Shown one piece after another: positions 23,785 through 34,879 of a stretch of DNA of 64,000 nucleotides (position 1 is the stretch's first letter; every line of letters starts with the position of its first letter). The stretch lies in assembly GCF_963678635.1 (NCBI RefSeq), contig NC_087063.1:57482759-57546758 (forward strand), read 5' to 3'. This stretch comes from Symsagittifera roscoffensis (taxonomy: Eukaryota > Xenacoelomorpha > Acoela > Convolutidae). The notes under the pieces were generated by a model. The model did no database searches. It saw nothing but the letters and a program-made list of their open reading frames with translations, and had not been told where the DNA came from. Both the position numbers and the translations under genes were made by a program.

Positions 23785-24045
23785 CTACTGCATTGAACAA
23801 CACATTTTCTTCTCAATAAAGGGATTCTCGGAGGTTTCGATTCCGTTCAGCAGCGGGTCCTCTGGTCCATTAACTGTACAGAACTGGACCAAACTGACAA
23901 TGGTAACTGATGCCGGCTGTCGCTCGAGTGCCGCCTCCAGTCTGAGTTGTTCGATGTGCATGGTCAATTTGAGTCTGGCGTTGCTGTAGTTGTTCGTGGG
24001 ACCATTCAATTCTGGATTTTGTTTGACGGATGATGTATGGTTCAT
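23785..24045 (-). CDS. Heterotrimeric G-protein gamma subunit
   Basis: 86 codons, ATG at 24,045 to TAG at 23,785, of typical length for the family (about 65-75 plus a short N-terminal tail). It carries the family landmarks in order: an N-terminal helix for G-beta coiled coil (IEQLRLEAALERQPAS); VQFC; the DPLL...G...SENPF signature (EDPLLNGIETSENPF at residues ~63-77); then EKK and a C-terminal CaaX prenylation box, CSMQ. Gln at the last position suggests farnesylation rather than geranylgeranylation (family knowledge). It pairs with G-beta on the inner plasma membrane in GPCR signalling. All essential landmarks are intact in a single exon, and a purine at -3 precedes the ATG. A foldback repeat lies ~175 bp upstream and a GA microsatellite downstream. 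Retrocopy or genuine single-exon gene cannot be told apart here. Confidence 0.88.
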   Translation of the reverse strand: MNHTSSVKQNPELNGPTNNYSNARLKLTMHIEQLRLEAALERQPASVTIVSLVQFCTVNGPEDPLLNGIETSENPFIEKKMCCSMQ

Positions 24046-24218
24046 GTTTAGTGATGATTTGAGGTTCGCAAGTCACTTCATTCGTGCTCAGAAATGCCTT
24101 AAACATTTAGGATTAAATGAAAAAGAAGTTTGTGTTGGTATAAAATAGTCTATTCCGAGGAAATTAGACGAAAATTAAAAAACTTAAAACCGGTTTTTCT
24201 CGACGATTCAAAAAAAAG

Positions 24219-24530
24219 GAAATTTTTCAAGTGGCTTGAATTCCGACTGAAAGGGTTTTATTTTGATATATTATTCAACCCAGTCCGATGATCATTTATG
24301 GTACCTGACTTTGCGAGGAAGCAAAAAAAAGAAAAAACTGAAACCCAAATACAAAGTTCCTCCCCAATTTTGAAAATGGGGAGGAATTTTGTATTCGGGT
24401 GTGTTTAAGTTTTTGTTCTTTTTTTGTTTTCCACGCAAAATCAGGTACCACAAATAAATATCGCTGAATCACATGTCATATTAAAGCCTTTTCAGTCGGA
24501 ATTCAAACCACATTCAAAAAAGTCCAAAAA
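24219..24530. repeat. Foldback element just upstream of the G-gamma gene
   Basis: A long inverted repeat centred at ~24,373 (CCCCAATTTTGAAAATGGGG). The left arm has TTGAATTCCGACTGAAAGGG and GGTACCTGACTTTGCG; the right arm has their complements (CCTTTTCAGTCGGAATTCAA, CGCAAAATCAGGTACC). Arms are ~140 bp and imperfect. It could place hairpin-forming DNA near the gene's promoter. No coding content. Confidence 0.75.
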
Positions 24531-24729
24531 AATTCCCAAAGCAAGCAGGCTTATTTATGCAAAATTTAGACTGTTTATAATAGCTTAATTATGCTTAACT
24601 TTAATTTTGTGCGAGTAACATAGATTTTTGGAGATGTTTAATGCCATTTTGGTAATCAAAAACTTCAAAAATTTAAAAAATTTTCTACAAAAAAAAACTT
24701 CAAAAAAATGTTGATTTAAAATGTTGATC

Positions 24730-25045
24730 AGAAACCGAAAATGCTTCTCATACAATTTCATACAATTTCAAAAACCATTGAAAAAGTCGAACTAGTTTCT
24801 GCCGCTATTTGAACCAAATAAAACAATCTAGTGATGAAAAAAACCTATGTTTCTTTTTTTTCGGAAAAAAATGGTTATCATACAATTTCCATATATGAAG
24901 CATGTATGATCAACGTTTTTTCAAAAAATCAAGATTTTCAGAAACTTTAGGAAAATTGGTTATCTTCAAACTTAAATTAATTTGGTTTAAATTAATTTTA
25001 ATATAGGGAAATTGTAGGGTAAGCATTTTTGGTCAACCCGGGAGT
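24730..25045. repeat. Relative of inverted-repeat element R3
   Basis: It begins near TTGATCAGAAACCGAAAATGC followed by TCATACAATTTC and ends AAGCATTTTTGGTCAACCCGGG. These are the same edge words as the element at 20,270-21,330. Internal AATTTCCATATATG modules are present. Short and degraded. Confidence 0.5.
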
Positions 25046-25317
25046 TCAAATAAGCTAGAACTAGTGAGTTTTTCAGCCAGAGTGACTTGTATTTCCGTCA
25101 GATGTATCTCCCCCGATATGTACTTCAGTCAGGGAATCTGAACATTATTGTAATTTTGGCCACCTAAGGATACAGATTTTGCGCTTTTTACGAGTTTCAT
25201 TTAACGCGTAGTACAGTCTAATTCAGCTCAGAAATCGTTCCAATTGAATTTAGGCTAGTTAATTGGTCCAACTAATGCTATTATCACATTAGAAAAAAAA
25301 CATCTAAATTCTTTTTG

Positions 25318-25840
25318 TTCCTACTTTCGATACGAAAGTAACGGAATATTTGTGCTCGTGGTAAGTTTTTTTTCTTCAGACGAATTTCGACTTTTTAACT
25401 AGCCATTTTGACGGGTATTTTTTTTATCATTCAAAGGTATTGTTGTCTTGAGCTTAAATTTGAAAAAAAATATTTCACCTGTGATCATTTTCCGGAAAGT
25501 TATGGGGGTTTAAAGATTGCCAATTTGGACAATTTGGGACAATTAACGCGCGATATATTTCGCGCTATTAATGCGTAAGCGGAGATTTAATCCTTCTTAG
25601 AAATTATTCCAAATTGGTTGAAAGGAGCTGATTTGCCATAATTGATATGTTACAAGGAGCAAAATCTATCCTTTTGTACTTTATATGGCGTATGGGGTGA
25701 TGATTTTCTAAGAAAAAATTCAAATTTTAGAAAAAAAATCTCATTTTTTTAAATTTTTTTTTATGGTTTTACTGCTCCGTAAAACTTAAAAGGCAGTCAG
25801 AACATTCAGGGATTCGCCCTAATACGAGCAGTCTTGTTGG
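25318..25840 (+). repeat. Dispersed repeat R1, copy 2
   Basis: The only copy in this orientation and nearly full length. It runs from the TACGAAAGTAACGGAATATT edge to the ACGAGCAGTC edge, including the GCGCGATATATTTCGCGC palindrome-like block at ~25,549-25,567. No coding frame. Confidence 0.8.
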
Positions 25841-26099
25841 TCTTGCGTTTGGGCAGAAGATTTTCAAAAAATTGAAATTCTGAAAATTAATTTAAAAAGT
25901 TTTTAATTTTTGAAGGTTTTTAATATTACTTCAGAAACCCTAAAAGGCAAGCTGAGTTTTCATGGCTGCGCTCTGAAACGAGCAACAGTTTTCTTTTCAT
26001 TTCGTATTGCGAAACTGATAGTAAATCTCTTGGTACCGCGAAAGTTTGCTCGTATTAATTGGTATTTTTACTTGACTACAATTAATTGGTATTTAATTG
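25841..26099. other. AT-rich spacer
   Basis: The stretch 25,906-26,040 resembles the outer edge of R1 (CCTAAAAGGCA... GAGCAACAGT) in degraded form. No gene seen. Confidence 0.3.
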
Positions 26100-26412
26100 G
26101 TCCCCCCTTTGACACTTTTTAATAAATCCACTTTTGGCCGACCGCCCTAAAATTTTTCTAAAGGCGCCTTCGGCGTCAATATATACTATATTTGAGGGGG
26201 AGCGGGCGTCAAAAAAATGCGATTTTTTTGTCAAAATTTTTTCAAAAATTGCCCAAAAACGGATTTTTTTGACTGTTTTTTCAAAAATTTGCCTGCGTCG
26301 CTGATAATTTAGCACAAAGTTGGGGGAAAACAGTGCTTTAGGAGAGCTCGAAATATCAATTTGGTCGACCAAAAAAAAGGTCGACCTCGAGAAAATCCTA
26401 GATCCGCCCCTG
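26100..26412. mobile_element. hAT-like non-autonomous element end
   Basis: It ends at 26,412 in ATCCTAGATCCGCCCCTG, which read on the minus strand starts CAGGGGCGGATCTAGGAT. CAGGGGCGG-type termini are widespread in hAT superfamily elements (established knowledge). A small inverted repeat GGTCGACC lies at 26,363-26,386. Related words recur at 35.1-36.1 and ~36.93 kb. The 96-codon minus frame is not a transposase. Confidence 0.5.
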
Positions 26413-27487
26413 TAATCAATTATATTGTCTCTTCACGGTCCTTATCTATAAAACTACAAAATAACCGATAATAAATACTTTAAAATGGATTAAAATCCTA
26501 ATACTTTCTTTTCAATATTTTCCCTAATAATCGATTATAACCCATTAAAATGGATTATTATTCCAATACTTTTTATGTCATTTTTTATCCATTATAGTCA
26601 ATTTTAATCGAATTTAATCTTTTTCTGGGAGATGATTTTTTCTAATAGTTTTTTCAAACTTTTCTCTTTTTCTTTTTAGTTCAGCTGCTAAGTATTACGT
26701 TTCAGAATTTTTAAGGTTTCGCATTAGAATTTATTTTTTATCTCGATTTTTGAGTTAATTGCAGCTTAACACTATGAAATACTTTGCTTAGCACAACAGC
26801 CATTCGCACGGGGATTGGAGGTTGTAATGTTTCAGGGTAGATGGGTTGACAGCCAGTCTTGGGGTAGTGAGTTGATAAATTTTAGTAAAAATTGGATTGA
26901 ATCGGCTGAACAAATTTGATTGTTTACCTGTTTTGCTTTCTAAAACTATAAAAACATGGCAAAAAACTTAAAATATCTGCAAAAATCGAATTTGGTTCTG
27001 AAGAGAACTAAATTGTAACCAATTTTGATAGATTTTTCTTACAAAAATCAAACTAGTTTTTAATGAATTAAAACGGATTTTTTTTTTCAAAAACAATCAA
27101 TTATGTAGATAATATAATCAATTTGTGGTCTAAAATTTACATCTGTAACTTTGTCTTGGAAATCCATTATAATCCCCTAAAATCCGTTGGCGTTTGCTCG
27201 GTGCGGAGGAATAGTAGTCATGGACAAATTTTAAAATGACGGCAGCTAAATTAGTTCAAACTTAGCAATTTTTGATTTAGTAGAAAGAAAAACAAATGAA
27301 AACAAATTTTTTTTATCAGACAAAGCCACGGGTTCTCTTCAAGTTCACAAGGTTTTTTTTTCTAATGAATTGACTAATTTCAGAAAATTTTTCCCTCGCT
27401 CGCTATTTGAATAATATATTTTTCTAATTCGTATCAAATAATAATCGCATTTTAGAGCTCAATTGTTGGCCGAATTTGCCATTTCAT
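26413..27487. other. AT-rich intergenic stretch
   Basis: About 1.1 kb, no gene recognised. Repeated words of the type AATGGATTA/AATCCATTAT occur at 26,430-26,620 and 27,150-27,185 in both orientations. They look like degraded short repeats. Confidence 0.35.
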
Positions 27488-28010
27488 ACCCTAAAAAGAC
27501 TGCTCGTATCAACGCGAAGCCATGAATGTTCCTAATGCCTTTTAGGGTCCATGGAGCCGTAATAAGATGGAAAAAAAATGTAATAAAAAAAATGGAAAAA
27601 AAATCGAGATTTTTGGTGAAAATCATCTCCCTCACGCCATATAAAGTTTGAAGTCATTGAGTTTGCTCTTAAAAACAAATCAATTATGTCAATGACGCTT
27701 CGTTCAATCAATTTGGAATGATCTCCCAGGCGGATTAAATCTCCGCTTACGCGTTAATAGCGCGAAATGTATCGCGATTTAATTGTCCCAAATTGGCCGA
27801 AATTGCAATATTTACACCCCATATTTTTCCAAGAAATGATCACAGCTGGAATATCTTTTTAAAATTAAGCTCAGGACAACAATTCTTTTTGAATGATAAA
27901 ACAAAAACGCCAAAAAATGCTACTTAAAAATTCGAAGTTTGTCTGAAGAAAAAAACCACCCTAGTACAAATGTTCAGTTTAATTTCGTTAGGAAAGTCGG
28001 AACAATAACT
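27488..28010 (-). repeat. Dispersed repeat R1, copy 3
   Basis: Full-length copy from the GACTGCTCGTATCA edge to the TTTCGTTAGGAAAGTCGG edge. It is an inverted partner of copy 2, 1.6 kb away, so the pair could form a large hairpin or recombine to invert the segment between. Confidence 0.8.
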
Positions 28011-28292
28011 CAACGAAAAATATACGCTGTATAGAACAAAATTTTGTGGCCAACACTTTTTCAAGTTTAAGCTCAGGGCAAAATTTTTTTATATTTATCA
28101 GAAACGGCTAATTGAGAAGTGCTCATTAGTCTGAGAAAACAGTTAACCACATAAGCTCAAACATTCGGTCACCTTCTTCAAAAACCCGAATAAATCTCTA
28201 ATACACGTGATATGGACTGTTTAAAAAATACGGTTTTTATTATACACTCAATCAATTATTTTACATTTTCCATTTCAGCACAGAGACCAAAT

Positions 28293-28735
28293 AGTTACAA
28301 GACTGCTGGTATCAGGATGAAGCCCTGACTATTCCGGCTGCCTCCTAAGGCCTATTCAGCAGTAATAACATAAAAACGTTACATGTAATAAAAAAAATGA
28401 AGGTTGTTTTATTAATTTGAGATTTTTTGAAAAATTCATTCCCCAACAAGCAACATAAAGTACAAAGTGATAGATTTTGCTCCTAATAACAAATCAGTTT
28501 GGCAAATAAACTTCCTTAAAACAATTTGAAAACTTTAGTAGCGCAAAATATATCGCGCGTCAACTGTCCCCAATTGGCCAAAATGGCGACCTTTAAAAAT
28601 CCCATAACTTTATGAAATTTGATCACAGGTGAACATTTTTTCAAATTTAAGTTCAGGACAACATTACTTTTTGGGTGATATATAAAAATTTCGTCAAAAT
28701 TGGCTGGTTAAAAAGTCGAAAATGCAATCTGTAGA
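28293..28735 (-). repeat. Dispersed repeat R1, copy 4 (shortened)
   Basis: It starts at the GACTGCTGGTATCAGG edge and shows the GCGCAAAATATATCGCGCGT and ATCACAGGTGAA blocks. It stops after GGTTAAAAAGTCGAAA, lacking the last ~60 bp. Head-to-tail neighbour of copy 3. Confidence 0.75.
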
Positions 28736-29014
28736 TTGCAACAGTCATGAAAATAATTGCGTTCCGGCTATCAAACAAAACATTGAAATTTTGCAGTTGT
28801 TGATACTCTGAGCCACAATTTCAAATTTTGTTTAGAACCTCTTTTCAAAAAATAACTGATGCGTTTCTTTGTACGATCAATAGCGCATCGAAAGAGTTTT
28901 TATTTAAAAAGTTATAAAAAAACGTATATCCCGAATCCCTAAAAAAGATTTGAACTATCACCATTATCATCAGAGGAAGAATTACTTTTTAGGACGTTAA
29001 AATGCAGTCATAAG

Positions 29015-30150
29015 AGTCCATGTTTGGTCCTGATATAACCAGTGATAAAAAACTTTTGTTCAAACGTCAGAATAATGTATCCAAGTTCGTTTCTAAGTTT
29101 AGATGCTAAGTTTTAGTGAAAACAAAGTCATTTTTCGCGTGTTAGAGCTGGAAATGAACTGGAAAATCTTGCTACCTGATCATTTAGGGGGCGTGCAGTG
29201 CATACGACATCACACTTTACGTGATCAGCTTGAATCCTATTGGGGCACCACTCCTTTTCAATCCCACTCGTTAGCCTATGATCACCACAGATAACAATCC
29301 ACAGTGATAACTTAAAATGGTCTCTGGCTTAGACTGATTAGCATAACTCATCATTACTCATTGGGCAGGAATCTTGTGTCGTCAGCTTTCTGTCCCCTAC
29401 TAACTGACAGTTAAAAAACGATAATTAACTGACAGCTTTCGGGTCCATATTAACCAGCAAAACAAGACCTTATAAAATTCGGCGGTAACTACAGAACATA
29501 GCTACCGCTTTGCGGGAAGAGCGTCCCTAAAACTCAAATTAACATAAGAGTTTTCACACGACTATGCAAGCATAGACCTTCATCGAACACTAAGCCGTAC
29601 AAAGTGTCAAATTAGACGAACGGGAAACCTGCCACTGGTTAGACCAATGACCAGTAGGGCCAAACGCAAAACAAAGATGTCAAGTGACCCCCAAGGTTCA
29701 CGTTTTGCTGAAGCACCGCTCTCCAAAGCTCGCACTCGCGTCACTGAGCACTGGGCAATGCGGCTTGTGACGTTTGCAGAAAAGGGCTCGTTTGATGAAA
29801 CATCGCTGACATACTGTAAGCTCTCCAGTATATCACGCAGGCAGATAGGAAGTACAAATACCTACCCGACAGTCCAAAAGCTCAGACCAATTCCTCAGGA
29901 TGCACCGGGGTAGATCCGATTACTGCGGACCACACCGCAGAGGACTACACCACTCGAGGAGGTGTCACACTAACGCATCCCATTTAACCAGTCAAATGTT
30001 TGGTCCTGATATAGCCAGTCATAAATTTAATTTTGTTCAAACGTCAGAAAAAAGTATCGACTCAAATTTAAATCCAAAAATTTCACTTCGTTTCTAAGTT
30101 TAGAAGCTAAGTTTTTGGGAATTAAAGTCATTTTTGGCTTTTTAATTTTG
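29015..30150. repeat. ~120-160 bp direct repeats flanking a GC-richer ~850 bp segment
   Basis: 29,015-29,140 and 29,987-30,150 share TTTGGTCCTGATATA(A/G)CCAG, TTTTGTTCAAACGTCAGAA, TTCGTTTCTAAGTTTAGA and AAAGTCATTTTT in the same order. The segment between is visibly richer in G+C than its surroundings. It contains a plus-strand 88-codon frame at 29,647-29,913 (basic start, no motif recognised). Possible readings are a solo LTR-like insertion in a duplicated site, or regulatory and terminal sequence of the gypsy remnant at 31-34 kb. No gene can be asserted. Confidence 0.5.
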
Positions 30151-30394
30151 CTACGGCGGTGAATTTTTATCAAACTGAGGTCTATATAGTTTTTGCCACC
30201 TTGTTAACTATTTCTCCCCAACCTTACCTTGTAAAGAATCCCCCCTAGTGCAACAGGGGGGATTTGTTATCAAGATCAGTTTTGTGGAAGAGCCCGAAAA
30301 ATATGTTGCTCACTGAAAAACTATATGATTGAAACGACCAAAATTGAATGATCAACCTATGAAATGGCAAAAATGTGAGACACCTAATAAAATT

Positions 30395-30545
30395 ACTTTT
30401 GCTCCAACTAAACTATTTAAAATAAATGAGAAGTTAAGAAAAGAGTTCATATTGCCCACTCCGATGGAAGTCGCCAGCAGTAGACAAAGTCACATGAGAC
30501 CAGTTAGATAAAACGAAATAGGGTAGTAAAGACAATCACAAAACT
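30395..30545. repeat. Direct repeat R5, left copy (possible LTR remnant)
   Basis: Shares AGTAGACAAAGTCA(C/T)ATGAGACC and flanking words with 34,450-34,645 in the same orientation. The pair brackets the second gypsy remnant (31.1-33.9 kb), so LTR remnants are a fair guess. Confidence 0.45.
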
Positions 30546-31074
30546 TCTCCCAACTGGGAAAAATATAAACAAAAAAACACGAAATGGGTCATCCTTTCCT
30601 CTCTCTAGGCATATTTAAAAAAATTATAGAATCACAACTAACTACAAAACTAGGGGGCAATTAATGAAAGGTATTCAGGTACAACACAAGGAAATTTTAT
30701 TGGAATTTGTGCAATTGCCAAACTTAAATTTCTGTTAAGTTTTATGCGATGAAGTTACATGCTACATCAGAGAATAAGGTAAACAGTGTCTAAATTTAAA
30801 CGAAGTCTGCGTCACTATGAGATTACAAAAAAGCGCCCAATTTTGTCATGAAGGCCAATAAACTCGACGGTTAAATGGCTTTTGAACCTTTTAGTTTCGT
30901 GAATTTGCTTAACTGCACCGATGGTTAAAAGGCCTAATATGAAACTTGAAGTTTTCTCTGATTTAGGAACTGATCATATTTAACCGGAGATTATTGCCCG
31001 AGAAAAACGTATGAAAATGACACAGTCAGATGAAAAGAAGATTAAATTTACATAGAGTTTTAGTTTTTCTCATT
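30546..31074. other. AT-rich stretch left of the second gypsy remnant
   Basis: No frame of note. On the element's strand this is just downstream of the pol stop and could be its 3' non-coding part. Confidence 0.3.
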
Positions 31075-33880
31075 GTCTAATTAGTTCCGAATCGATGTCT
31101 GAATCATCAGAAATTTCTGACACGGATGGTGGTAATGAGTTAAGTAGCTCCTGTACATCTTCCTCGGTAAACATTCTCGGTTCGGGAATCACTTCCGTCA
31201 GAATTCTTGAGATTATGGGGCTAGGTTCTTCGTTTGACTGTGCGTCTAAAATATTTCTGGAAATCCTCTCGTTTGCCGAAATGTGGTCGCTGGCTGTGTT
31301 TTGACTTAATTATCTATAAATAACATTTCACCATAAAATTTTGGTGGTCCAGCTATTCGTATTGGTCTAGAAGAAATTCAGTTCTTATGTTCTCGTGACT
31401 CTGACACTTTGTACACCAGGATTTCTGATGCAGAGTCATCGTCGAACTCATGAATCACTGGCTCTGTAGCGCGTACATCAGTGGCTTAGGCAACTTCCGG
31501 CAGAGTACTGTAGAAGTCGAACGGTGAAGTGGATTACTCAGTTTCGGGGATCCGAGCCTAGCGCGGTGTGAAGTGTGAGCTGTTATATGCTTTTTGGGCA
31601 TTCGTTTGATGGTCCATGTGAGCTTCAATCTAAAAGTACATATTCGGATATAATTTGGTTATCCATTGGAATATGTTCGTTGTAAAGGTGTGGTAAAAGA
31701 CTCTTAAGGTCACTAGTGAACCCTAACCTGCCTATGTCCCTGAAGAAAAAACCGCCGAAGATCCATTCTCAATCATTAAGGTCCAAACTGTCGAAGGTAT
31801 AAAATATGATTCATCTTAGCTAAAAAACTTGGGGAAAAGTTCTTTCGTTTGGCCCGTTCTGGTTGCAAACTCGTCTTGTTCTGAGTCGGTTTTCTGGGTG
31901 TCTGAGTTTTCATTGATTTCGTCCCTGTAAGTTTATCCGAGGGAGAGATAGCTACGTCTTCTTTTGTTTTTGCTCACAGTTTTCTATTCTTTGACCTGAC
32001 TTTATAATGAGGATCGAAATCGGGTATTTTGGCTGTGCCAGACGGTCATATTTGGAAGTTTGACCTTGAGAAAACGTTTAGTCTTGATTTTGGGGTGAAA
32101 TGCAATTTTTCAAAGATTCAAATTGAGCATGTCATGCTCGGGTTTCTCGCGACAACTGAAAATACAAGATAATAAGATCAGAAGAACCAAACTACCATCG
32201 CGGGAAAGTAGTCAAAAATTATCAGCGGGAAAATGCTATTCGCATTTTCTAATGCATAATTCGGACAAGAGTAGAGCTGTCTTACTCTTGGCAGAAGATG
32301 GAAAGTGATTGCGAGTGGAGAAGAAAAAAATTAGAGTGGACCAGAGTGAACCTTCGGTGGAAAGGTGGACAGCTGAAGCTACCCAATGGTCGGGATCCAA
32401 AATTTGTTTCTTGAATTAAAACTTTTTTATTGCAAATTTCTCGAGTTAATTTTAATAACCCAATCAATTCTAAAGTAGCTTTATAATTTAGTTCCTCGAT
32501 TCTAGAGGTCGTGTCGGTATGTGACTACCTAATTGATTTTTCTTGAGTGTGTTTTATATTTTTGTGTTGAGTTAGGGAGAGTTTTTAGGTTGATCCAAAT
32601 GAAATTGATCAAAAATCCACTGTCTAATAAAAAGTAACTATACTGAAGGTTCCGCTCCTATTTTTAACGGCGTTCGCGTATTTTAGGTGTTTTGAGACCT
32701 GAGTAAGGCTGTAACGCGGGTTTTAGTCTCATGTCGCAAGTGAACCGAATTGGCTCCGACTGCTTGAGGTAGAAAAACACAAGAGATAGTGTCGCTGACT
32801 CTTGAGCCAATGGTCAAGGTGCCTTTTTTTCAATAACCTCATATGTGACTTAAGTAGGCGGCTGTTACAGGCACCAGCTTTAAATACTTTTTGCTTGTTT
32901 TGAAGAATTATTTCGGACGGCTAAATCTGATTTTCGTAAGATTTTTCCGCTTGCTAGGTCCAATGTTGACTTAATAGAGTGTATAACTTTCTCGTCCAAA
33001 GGTCTGTAATAGGGTTCCCCGTTCTTTCCACTTAACGCCTTTCGAAAATTTTACTCGTCTTCAATGGTTTAGAAAGTGGAGTCTCGTTGTACATTTCGCA
33101 GGGAAGTTCTGAGTTGATGTAGGACTAGGCAGAAGCCCAGTTGTGTGCCCTATTTTTTGACTTTTTTGATTTTCCGTTGTCCTAAAAGTCGTTATCATTT
33201 TGACTGATCAGGGTCTCCTAGAGGGTGTTTGGTGTTCTGTTGAAGTGTTTTTCGAATGGTGTACTCTTTGTTTTTGATTGTTTAGTGCTCTGTAAATTCC
33301 AGATGATTTTAGAAACTGTGTCGATTAGACATCGCTTGAAACTTTGATTTAACGGTATGTACAAGTTTTTCTATTAATCTATTGGAAAGGTGGAAATTAT
33401 ACGATTCGAATCAAAAATTGATATAAAATCTTTTGCAGTAAAACGCGAAGTATGGTCAATCCGAAATGATTTTGGGATTCCGTGAAGATGGATATAACCG
33501 GTTAAAAAATCAAACACTGTTTGAGCGGATGTACTTGAGGTAATTTTAGCAGACGGCAACTTTCTATCAATACATGACAGGATGTTTTACAAGGGCCCCA
33601 CGATGAATCTATTTGGCCTGCAAAGTCTAAATCCTTTTTATTATTTACTTTTTTATAGTCGGGAAGATGGTTATAATTTTTTCCGAAATCAAAGGTTTAA
33701 TGTTGTAACCTACTTTTATAGAATCTGGTTATCATTCTGTTATTATGTGGCCACCAAACACATTTCGAAAGGAATTTCATTCCAAATTGGCCTGGATGGG
33801 AGTCATGAAGGCTATGCTTAGGACAAAGGGTAGGCATAACTTGTTGTCCTTGTAAATTAATCCGTTTGCAATATTCCATT
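31075..33880 (-). pseudogene. Second Ty3/gypsy pol remnant: integrase and C-terminal tail
   Basis: 33,879-33,697 is an integrase zinc-binding domain relic (HPGQFGMKFLSKCVWWPH, with the following Cys pair degraded). 33,559-33,374 is the integrase core around ITSSTSAQTVFDFLTGYIHL and RIDHTSRFTAKDF, the position of the second catalytic Asp. After ~1.8 kb of heavily broken sequence, the C-terminus reads RPIRIAGPPKFYGEM near 31,375-31,325 and an acidic tail that stops near 31,075. IAGPP-type tails are found at gypsy pol ends. RT, RNase H, protease and gag are missing; the element is truncated on its 5' side near 33.9 kb. Confidence 0.65.
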
Positions 33881-34128
33881 ATATTTATTTTACAATATTT
33901 ACAATAATAGATTCCCTACGCCTTTTTTTAGACTTAGATGTACCGAAAAAATAATAATTTAAAAAAGTAAACTTTGAGTTGATGATCTTCGACAAATAAT
34001 TTTTGAATAATCCAAAATAAACCATGTAGTGGTACAAAATTCAGAACGAAAGTGATCAAAATTGCAAATTTCCAATCTGGAAAAACTAAACATAGAACAG
34101 ATGCAATAATCTTATGCGTAGTTTTACG

Positions 34129-34521
34129 TCATTGGATTTTTGCGAAATTCGACCAATCAGAATCTTTCAATCTTCTCCCTTTTTCTGCGTTTCTTGCTTT
34201 TTGATCCATTTTGCCGTTGTCGTATAGTTCTGGGGTTCTTCCTCTAGTTTTAGAATCTCTGGTTTTAGCAAACCCAAAGTATTTAATAATGTTTCTAAGT
34301 CGATGTGCTCTGTGTCTATTAATGCCTTTCGGAACATATCCCTCCAGTCTTCTTATCGAGTCGGGTGTTCGATCGTATGCGTTTGCCAAAATGGGGGAAT
34401 TCATCTCTTGCCAGATTTGTTTAGATGACTGCACCATAATAAATTCAATTTTTGCTCTCCATAAATTAAGCTTAAAACAAATAAGAAGTAGAGAATAGAG
34501 TTCAAATAAAGTAGGCGTCAC
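34129..34521 (-). CDS. 130-codon basic ORF, unknown
   Basis: An open minus-strand frame whose last ~100 residues look protein-like: mixed composition, Arg/Lys-rich (PKGINRHRAHRLRNIIKYFG, then RDSKTRGRTPELYDNGK). It overlaps the R5 direct repeat at its 5' end and sits just upstream of the truncated integrase, so it may be a gag or leader scrap of that element. No domain recognised. A 95-codon antisense frame overlaps it. Confidence 0.3.
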   Translation of the reverse strand: MTPTLFELYSLLLICFKLNLWRAKIEFIMVQSSKQIWQEMNSPILANAYDRTPDSIRRLEGYVPKGINRHRAHRLRNIIKYFGFAKTRDSKTRGRTPELYDNGKMDQKARNAEKGRRLKDSDWSNFAKIQ

Positions 34522-34645
34522 TTTTAGCTGAGACCCGAAAACACTGAAGCTCGCTCACTCTGATGGAGTTCGCTAGCAGTAGACAAAGTCATATGAGACC
34601 AGTTAGTTTAAATGAGTTATTGAAATCGAGACAATCACAACAACG
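34450..34645. repeat. Direct repeat R5, right copy (possible LTR remnant)
   Basis: Partner of 30,395-30,545. Just beyond it, AGGCGCAG...CTGCGCCT at 34,654-34,677 forms a tight 8-bp hairpin. Confidence 0.45.
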
Positions 34646-34879
34646 TCAAACTAGGCGCAGATTTAGGCTGCGCCTGGTTTAGCGTTTCGAAATTTGGTTA
34701 TTAAGAAGGTATGTAATTAGATTTTGAAAGGAATCAAAAACCGGCTCAATTTGTTACAACAAAAGCTGCATGGAATCGAAAGAAATCATGTTGAGATTCT
34801 GGAAAATAAAAACAATTTGAGCTTCACAAAACTTCAAATTATTAGTTGAAAACTTCAAAAAGCTTCATCGTTACGAAAA

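Noticed and set aside
23870-24106. 78-codon frame overlapping the G-gamma gene in another frame
   Set aside because: Same strand, shifted frame, no motif; the G-gamma frame explains the coding signal.
26082-26372. 96-codon minus-strand ORF as a transposase
   Set aside because: It lies across a non-autonomous hAT-like end and shows no catalytic or zinc-finger motif.
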